A stretch of 11,462 nucleotides of DNA from Deltaproteobacteria bacterium. GTDB taxonomy: Bacteria > Desulfobacterota > Syntrophia > Syntrophales > UBA2210. The position numbers were made by a program, and so were the translations under genes. The DNA is taken from positions 1-11,462 of the forward strand of contig JAUVXT010000063.1 of the NCBI GenBank assembly GCA_030603465.1, given 5' to 3'. Within the stretch, counting starts at the first letter, position 1. Each line of letters opens with the position of its first letter. This document shows positions 6,766-11,462 of the stretch, in pieces. The notes under the pieces are model-generated. The model had not been told where the DNA came from and did not search any database. It worked only from the letters and a program-made list of their open reading frames with translations.

Positions 6766-7776
6766 ATGAGAAAATTTTATGGTGGGATAAAGTGTTTAAT
6801 CGTAATTATTACTATGGTGTGTTTCATCGGCGTAATGCCGGCTATTTCATCGGCGGCTGAACCGGTACAGCTAAAGCTCGCTTCCACGAGGGTGGGTAGT
6901 GGGTGGTATGTTATGGCTGGTATCATGGCTGATGTTATTGGTAAAGGTCTACCTGCCGGTTCCACGGTAGCCGCGCTCCCCAAATCTGGTGCCGTCGGTA
7001 ATCCGAAGGTTCTGAATGCAAAGAAGGTTGAACTTGCTTTCACCTTTCCCATGGTTGCGAATTGGGCCTGGAATGGGAAAATTAAATACACAGAAAAACT
7101 TACCAATATCAGGGCACTACTCGGAGATCTGGGCCCATATTGGGTTGCCGGTGGTGTAAAAACTAATATCGACATAAAAAGCTGGGCCGACGTAAAGGCT
7201 AAGAAAATGAAAATACGAATTTCTACTCAAACAAAGGGTGGTTTGAGTGACGTCGGAGCAAGACACGTACTCGGTGAATATGGTATTACTCCTGAAGATT
7301 TGAAGAGTTGGGGTGGTGATTTTATGATGAAGGGATTTAACGAAATGATCCCGGGTCTGAAGGCAGGTCAGATTGATGGATTCTTGATGATGTGCACACC
7401 AAATCACCCGACGTGGACAGAGGCGGCTATTACTCGTCCTATGAAATTTATAAACCTGGAAGACGATGTTATGTCGAGACTGAACAGTAAATATGGGTAC
7501 ACAAAATCAATACTACCCGCAGGTATGTTTCAGGGACAAAAAGAAGATATACATACCATAGGATTTCCAACGGTCATGCTTATCCATAAAGATATGCCTG
7601 ATGATGTGGCTTACATCGTTGTAAAGTCAATAGTTGAGAACAAAGACAAAATAACGGCGGCATACAAGGGGTTTGAGAGTTTTGATGTAAAAAAAGGGAG
7701 TAAGCTTGCCAATGTCGGTGGGGTTCCATTCCATCCGGGTGCTGTGAAGTATTTCAAAGAAAAGGGTCTGATGTAG
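6766..7776 (+). CDS. TAXI-family TRAP transporter solute-binding protein
   Basis: A 336-residue periplasmic substrate-binding protein of a tripartite ATP-independent transporter of the TAXI class (COG2358). It has a clear Sec signal peptide: basic MRKFYGGIK, a hydrophobic stretch at about residues 10-27, then ISSAAEP with probable cleavage after A30 or A31. The mature protein opens with LKLASTRVGSGWYVMAGIMADVI, the usual first ligand-binding segment of TAXI proteins, and GLKAGQIDGFLMM (about 200-212) matches the conserved region that follows. AAGGAG at 6754-6759 supports the start. The partner permease lies downstream, after an unusually structured 287-bp spacer. Few TAXI ligands are known (glutamate/glutamine and dicarboxylates in some systems); here an organic acid is likely from context. 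Confidence 0.92.
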   Translation: MRKFYGGIKCLIVIITMVCFIGVMPAISSAAEPVQLKLASTRVGSGWYVMAGIMADVIGKGLPAGSTVAALPKSGAVGNPKVLNAKKVELAFTFPMVANWAWNGKIKYTEKLTNIRALLGDLGPYWVAGGVKTNIDIKSWADVKAKKMKIRISTQTKGGLSDVGARHVLGEYGITPEDLKSWGGDFMMKGFNEMIPGLKAGQIDGFLMMCTPNHPTWTEAAITRPMKFINLEDDVMSRLNSKYGYTKSILPAGMFQGQKEDIHTIGFPTVMLIHKDMPDDVAYIVVKSIVENKDKITAAYKGFESFDVKKGSKLANVGGVPFHPGAVKYFKEKGLM

Positions 7777-7823
7777 AAAATATTTAATATCACGAACGAT
7801 CTAACTTTTAATGCGTTGTTTTT

Positions 7824-7865
7824 GAACTGAACAGCGAGCGCATTCCCCGCTGCTTGCGGCGGGGA
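7824..7865. repeat. REP-like palindromic element, copy 1
   Basis: A GAACTGAA leader leads into a GC-rich hairpin: 9 bp of stem between 7844-7852 and 7857-7865 (one T-G wobble) with a CTTG tetraloop. The first 35 nt (7824-7858) match 11428-11462 at 29 positions. No T-tract follows the hairpin, so this is not a canonical terminator. It begins 47 bp after the solute-binding protein stop. Two copies 3.6 kb apart in intergenic DNA suggest a dispersed repeat of the REP type. Confidence 0.6.
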
Positions 7866-7890
7866 GCTTCAATTTGTTGTGGCGAAACCA

Positions 7891-7935
7891 TGAATCGGAC
7901 TATCCTGGGCCTATGGCGCCGGATAGTCCGATTCA
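7891..7935. repeat. Perfect 15-bp inverted repeat between TAXI binding protein and permease genes
   Basis: TGAATCGGACTATCC (7891-7905) is exactly reverse-complementary to 7921-7935, with a 15-nt GC-rich loop. As RNA this would be a very stable stem. No U-run follows (AGCAAGTTCT), so it is more likely an mRNA-stabilising or differential-expression hairpin, or a protein-binding or mobile palindrome, than an intrinsic terminator. Confidence 0.7.
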
Positions 7936-8025
7936 AGCAAGTTCTGTGCTCTCAAAGGGGTTTACTTCCTGCCTTGATGGTGTTCAATGCATTCGGCGAG
8001 GAAAAGCAGAGGTGACGTGATACTC

Positions 8026-8039
8026 TACAGCTTGCTGTA
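8026..8039. repeat. Small hairpin TACAG-CTTG-CTGTA upstream of the permease gene
   Basis: A perfect 5-bp stem with a CTTG tetraloop, or 6-bp arms around TT, ends 14 nt before the permease Shine-Dalgarno TAGGAG (8053-8058). It shares the GCTTGC core with the REP-like element. It might modulate access to the ribosome site; the evidence is structural only. Confidence 0.35.
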
Positions 8040-8063
8040 AAACGGGTTTATTTAGGAGAAAAA

Positions 8064-10013
8064 ATGGAGAAAAAAATAAATAAAATCAGATACATTTTGG
8101 CAGGTACTATTGCGATAGTTTGGTCTGTCTTTCAAATTTATGCTGCGTGGGATGTAACTCTGGATTACTTGATTTTAAGGGCATCACACGTTGCCTTTGC
8201 ATTATCACTTTCTTTCTTACTGCGTCCCTCTTTTAAAGCCAGACCGGTCCTGTCTTTTTGTATTGATTGTGCACTTATGCTTCTGGGGATTGGCGTGGGT
8301 CTGCATGTCGTCATCGATTTTGATCGAATCATTGAGAGGATCATGTCTGTAGATCCGATAACATTTGGAGATTACTTTTTTGGTATCATTGCTCTTCCAT
8401 TGATCCTGGAAGCTACTCGCAGGGTTGTCATGAGTGCGCTTGCTATCATAGCGCTCATTTTTATAGTTTACGCACTTGCTGGACCGTATCTTTGGGGTGC
8501 ACTGAAGCATTCTTCGGCAACGCCGGGAGAATGGATCGAATACCTTTACCTCACAACAGAGGGAATATTTGGTATTCCTACCGGTGTTTCTGCTACCTAT
8601 GTCTTTCTTTTTATACTCTTTGTCGCTTTTCTCCAATCAACGAACGTAGGCCAGTTTTATATGGATCTTGCCTTTGCTGTGACGGGGCGGGCGCGGGGTG
8701 GATCAGCCAAGGCATCGGTTGTGGCGTCAAGTTTTTTTGGAACGATTTCAGGGAGCGCTGTGGCTAACACTGTAGGGACAGGAAGTTTTACAATTCCCTT
8801 GATAATCAAATCAGGTTACCAACGCCATTTCGCGGGAGCGGTGGAAGCTTTGTCATCCACAGGTGGACAAATTATGCCCCCCATTATGGGTGCGGCAGCT
8901 TTTGTTATGGCAGAGTTGACGGGGATATCCTATTGGGCAATATGTAAAGCAGCGGCTTTCCCCGCGCTTCTCTTTTATGGGACTGTTTTCATTGTAATTC
9001 ATTTAGAGGCCTTAAGGTCAAATCTGAAGGGAATGTCTAGTGAAGAATTGCCAAAGCTGGGAGAAACGTTAAAAAGAGGATTCCATCAGATACTCCCTGT
9101 TGTTCTCTTGATAGTCATGCTTGCTAAGCAATACACCATTACACGGGCCGCTTTAATGGCAATAGTTTCAACAATACTTGTCTATCTTATTGATCGAAAA
9201 ACGCTTGATTTCTTCAGCAATATCAAAACAGCTTTTAAAAATGGATCTGTAGAAGGAATTAATGCTGCTTTTAGAGGAGTGTCGTCTATACTTGCCGGCT
9301 TAGGGAAAACACTGGATAATGGTGCAAAAATGGCATTGACTGTGGCTATGGCTTGTATTTGCGCCGGAATTATTGTTGGTGTTATTGCTCTTTCCGGCTT
9401 GGGCCTTCGCTTCGCGGGTATGATTTCTGTGCTATCAGGAGGATATCTTTTCTTGGCGCTATTGTTTGTTGCCATAGCCTCTATCATTATGGGGATGGGA
9501 ATGCCGACGACGGCTGCCTATATCATGGTCTCTACGCTGGCCGTTCCCGCACTTGTCGCCTTGGAGGTCAATGTCCTTTCGGCCCACATGTTCGCCTTCT
9601 ATTTTGCATGTCTTTCAATGATCACGCCGCCTGTCGCGCTATGCGCTTACGCGGCCGCGGGTATTGCAGAGACGGGGCCGTGGAAAGTTGGTTTTACCGC
9701 CATACGCCTCGGTATGGTGGCCTTCATCGTCCCCTTTATGTTTGCCTACAATCCGGCTCTGCTGTTAATAGGGCCCTGGACCGAAGTGTTATGGGCATGT
9801 TTTACGTCACTGATCGGTATTATTGGCATCGGCGCTGCTGTTGTGGGATATTTATACGGCCCCGTACGGTCCCTTGAGCGTCTTCTTATGGGATTGGCGG
9901 CCATTGCGCTGATATTCCCCGGTGTAACGAGCGATTTGGTGGGATTGCCGGTTTTCCTGGCATTATTTATATGGAATTATTTGAGAGCAAAAAAAGTTAA
10001 ACAGGAGAAGTAA
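8064..10013 (+). CDS. TRAP transporter fused permease, 4TM/12TM (DctQ-DctM fusion)
   Basis: A 649-residue inner-membrane protein, the ion-driven permease partner of the TAXI binding protein. The N-terminal part (about 1-165) holds four to five hydrophobic helices corresponding to DctQ. The rest is the DctM-type channel. SSFFGTISGSAVANTVGTGSFTIPLI (about residues 222-248) and GMGMPTTAAYIMVSTLAVPAL (477-497) are the two re-entrant-loop signatures that form the substrate/Na+ site. Q/M fusion is usual for TAXI systems. AGGAG at 8054-8058 supports the ATG. It ends 3 bp before the UbiD gene, so transport and decarboxylation are probably expressed together. The far C-terminus (about 585-649) adds hydrophobic segments and a lysine-rich tail. 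No truncation or frameshift is visible. Confidence 0.95.
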   Translation: MEKKINKIRYILAGTIAIVWSVFQIYAAWDVTLDYLILRASHVAFALSLSFLLRPSFKARPVLSFCIDCALMLLGIGVGLHVVIDFDRIIERIMSVDPITFGDYFFGIIALPLILEATRRVVMSALAIIALIFIVYALAGPYLWGALKHSSATPGEWIEYLYLTTEGIFGIPTGVSATYVFLFILFVAFLQSTNVGQFYMDLAFAVTGRARGGSAKASVVASSFFGTISGSAVANTVGTGSFTIPLIIKSGYQRHFAGAVEALSSTGGQIMPPIMGAAAFVMAELTGISYWAICKAAAFPALLFYGTVFIVIHLEALRSNLKGMSSEELPKLGETLKRGFHQILPVVLLIVMLAKQYTITRAALMAIVSTILVYLIDRKTLDFFSNIKTAFKNGSVEGINAAFRGVSSILAGLGKTLDNGAKMALTVAMACICAGIIVGVIALSGLGLRFAGMISVLSGGYLFLALLFVAIASIIMGMGMPTTAAYIMVSTLAVPALVALEVNVLSAHMFAFYFACLSMITPPVALCAYAAAGIAETGPWKVGFTAIRLGMVAFIVPFMFAYNPALLLIGPWTEVLWACFTSLIGIIGIGAAVVGYLYGPVRSLERLLMGLAAIALIFPGVTSDLVGLPVFLALFIWNYLRAKKVKQEK

Positions 10014-10016
10014 TAC

Positions 10017-11393
10017 ATGAGTGAAACCTTTAGAACCTTTCTGGAAGAGATGGAAGCAACGCAGGAGGGTGGATTTATCAGGATAGACAAGGAAGTCGAT
10101 TCCCGTTATGAGGCGGCTGCCATCGTCAAGAAATTGGAACTGGCGCGAAAGGTACCGCTGATTATCTTTGAGAATATAAAGGGCAAGTCGATTCCCGTGG
10201 CCGTCAATTGCAACGGGACGAGGGGCAGAGTGGCCAGGGCAGTGGGTGTGCCGAAAGAGGAGTTGGAAAAGAGGGTAATCCATGCCTTTCAGAATCCCAT
10301 TCCTCCCCTGGAGATCTCCCAGGCGCCGGCACAGGAAGTGGTGCTCCGGGACAAAGACATCGATATTACACAACTGCCGGCAATGGTGTATCACGACACC
10401 GATGTGGGGCCATACATAACGGCGGGCATCGTATTTGCGAAGGATCCCGACACGGGCGTCTATAACCTGAGCTATAACCGGCTCATGGTTAAGGGTAATG
10501 ACAAACTCGGTATATTCATGACCGTGGGGAAACACCTAAACTCCATATACACCAAGCTGGAAGAACGTAATCAACCGATGGAAGTTGCCATCACGATTGG
10601 AAACCATCCCGCATGGGCCATCGGCGCCCTGGTGATCGGGCCCTATGAAGAAGATGAACTGGCCGTAATCGGCGGACTGAAGGGGAATCCCCTCGAAGTG
10701 GTGCAGTGCAAGACCGTCGATCTGAAGGTTCCTGCAGGGGCGGAAATTGTGCTCGAAGGCGTCATCCAGCCCCATCTGCGTGAAAAGGAAGGACCCTTCA
10801 GCGAATTTACGGGATACGCCCTCGGCGAAGGTGAAAATCCCTTTATCACAATTACGGCCATGACCCACCGAAAGGACCCTGTCTATCAGGATATCTGCGG
10901 AGGGCAGGGCAGGGAACACCTCATCGTGGCAACCATTCCCATGGAAGCAAATTACCTGCGGGCAATTCAGTCCACCGTTCCCGAAGTGCAGGCGGTGCGC
11001 GTTACTGCCCCATTTACCTTGATTATCCAACTCAAGAAAACCTATGAGGGGCAGGCACGTCAGGCCATAATAGCGGCGTTGAATGCCGATCTCTATTTGA
11101 AGCATGCCATCGTTGTCGATACCGATATTGATATCAACAATCTGCATCGTGTCATGTGGGCCATTGCGACGAGGTTTCAGGCGGATCGTGACCTCTTTGT
11201 CATACCCAGGGTCCGTGGGTCCTCCCTCGATCCGTCTGCGGGAGAGATGGGCGTTACGGATAAGATGGGAATCGATGCAACGGCCAAACCGAATCTGAAG
11301 AATTTCGCCCCCATGAACAAGATCCCCAAGGAAGTCATGGAACGTATCGACCTCGCAAAATATGTTCCCGAGGGATTTTTAACGAAAAGATAA
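10017..11393 (+). CDS. UbiD-family (prenyl-FMN-dependent) decarboxylase
   Basis: A 458-residue cytoplasmic enzyme that reversibly decarboxylates aromatic or alpha,beta-unsaturated acids using prenylated FMN. The catalytic triad is present: R155 in YNLSYNRLMVKG, with E258 and E263 in REKEGPFSEFTGY, equivalent to R173/E277/E282 of Aspergillus Fdc1. QGREHL (about 298) and the hydrophobic FTLIIQLKK region also fit. Length is typical for single-domain UbiD. The start ATG is 3 bp after the permease stop; its Shine-Dalgarno AGGAG (10003-10007) lies inside the permease gene, implying co-transcription and possibly coupling. No UbiX prenyltransferase is encoded in the window, so prenyl-FMN must come from elsewhere. 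The LpdD-like gene upstream suggests a gallate-decarboxylase-type accessory system. Substrate class is not determined; hydroxybenzoate-type, ubiquinone-type or other acids are possible. Confidence 0.93.
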   Translation: MSETFRTFLEEMEATQEGGFIRIDKEVDSRYEAAAIVKKLELARKVPLIIFENIKGKSIPVAVNCNGTRGRVARAVGVPKEELEKRVIHAFQNPIPPLEISQAPAQEVVLRDKDIDITQLPAMVYHDTDVGPYITAGIVFAKDPDTGVYNLSYNRLMVKGNDKLGIFMTVGKHLNSIYTKLEERNQPMEVAITIGNHPAWAIGALVIGPYEEDELAVIGGLKGNPLEVVQCKTVDLKVPAGAEIVLEGVIQPHLREKEGPFSEFTGYALGEGENPFITITAMTHRKDPVYQDICGGQGREHLIVATIPMEANYLRAIQSTVPEVQAVRVTAPFTLIIQLKKTYEGQARQAIIAALNADLYLKHAIVVDTDIDINNLHRVMWAIATRFQADRDLFVIPRVRGSSLDPSAGEMGVTDKMGIDATAKPNLKNFAPMNKIPKEVMERIDLAKYVPEGFLTKR

Positions 11394-11427
11394 TAAGACA
11401 GGCGTTTCAATCGAGAAATGCGACATA

Positions 11428-11462
11428 GAACTGAATAGCGAACGCATTCCCCGCAACTTGTT
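11428..11462. repeat. REP-like palindromic element, copy 2, cut by the window end
   Basis: These 35 nt align to 7824-7858 with 29 identities. The left hairpin arm reads CCCCGCAA, then CTTG, then TT where the window stops. The TT pairs with AA, replacing TG/CG of copy 1, which preserves the stem. It starts 34 bp after the UbiD stop codon. Confidence 0.55.

Noticed and set aside
7844..7865. GC-rich hairpin as a rho-independent terminator of the binding-protein gene
   Set aside because: No T-run follows, and a second copy of the same element with leader sequence exists at 11428, so a dispersed repeat fits better.
9963..11147. Long open frames on the - strand opposite ubiD
   Set aside because: They lie wholly antisense to a well-supported UbiD gene, show no recognisable domains and are explained by codon bias of the sense strand.

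Overview
The window looks like chromosomal DNA of a strictly anaerobic bacterium, most plausibly a Desulfobacterota/Syntrophobacterales-type organism. This is inferred from gene content (a tungsten/molybdenum aldehyde:ferredoxin oxidoreductase, an iron-sulfur flavoprotein, a CoA-transferase B subunit, a TAXI-type TRAP transporter and a UbiD decarboxylase together) and not from any marker gene. Nine protein genes were found, all on the + strand, and together they cover most of the window. No rRNA, tRNA, CRISPR array, integrase or transposase was seen.

Layout: (1) a 5'-truncated AOR-family oxidoreductase (1-1703). (2) A tight pair, 14 bp apart: a COG1237-type metallo-beta-lactamase-fold protein (1870-2805) and a 132-residue protein resembling LpdD, the small partner of gallate decarboxylase and a proposed prenylated-flavin chaperone of UbiD enzymes (2820-3218). 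(3) A class I aminotransferase (3392-4549). (4) A glutaconate-CoA-transferase-type B subunit without a visible A subunit (4760-5542). (5) A flavodoxin-fold protein with a four-cysteine iron-sulfur-like motif (5696-6541). (6) A TAXI TRAP solute-binding protein (6766-7776), then a 287-bp spacer with a REP-like palindrome, a perfect 15-bp inverted repeat and a smaller hairpin. (7) A fused 4TM/12TM TRAP permease (8064-10013) and, 3 bp later, a UbiD-family decarboxylase with its R-E-E catalytic residues (10017-11393). A second copy of the REP-like element begins at 11428 and is cut by the window end.

Working model (inference): an organic, possibly aromatic, acid enters through the TAXI/TRAP transporter. 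A prenyl-FMN-dependent UbiD enzyme, with the LpdD-like protein as accessory factor, decarboxylates it or an intermediate. The aminotransferase, CoA-transferase, AOR and Fe-S flavoprotein would supply transamination, CoA activation, aldehyde/acid redox and electron transfer. The substrate cannot be read from the sequence. Most genes are separated by 150-290 bp and several gaps hold palindromes or promoter-like elements, so the region looks like a set of co-oriented short transcription units and not one compact operon. The only tight junctions are MBL/LpdD-like and permease/UbiD.
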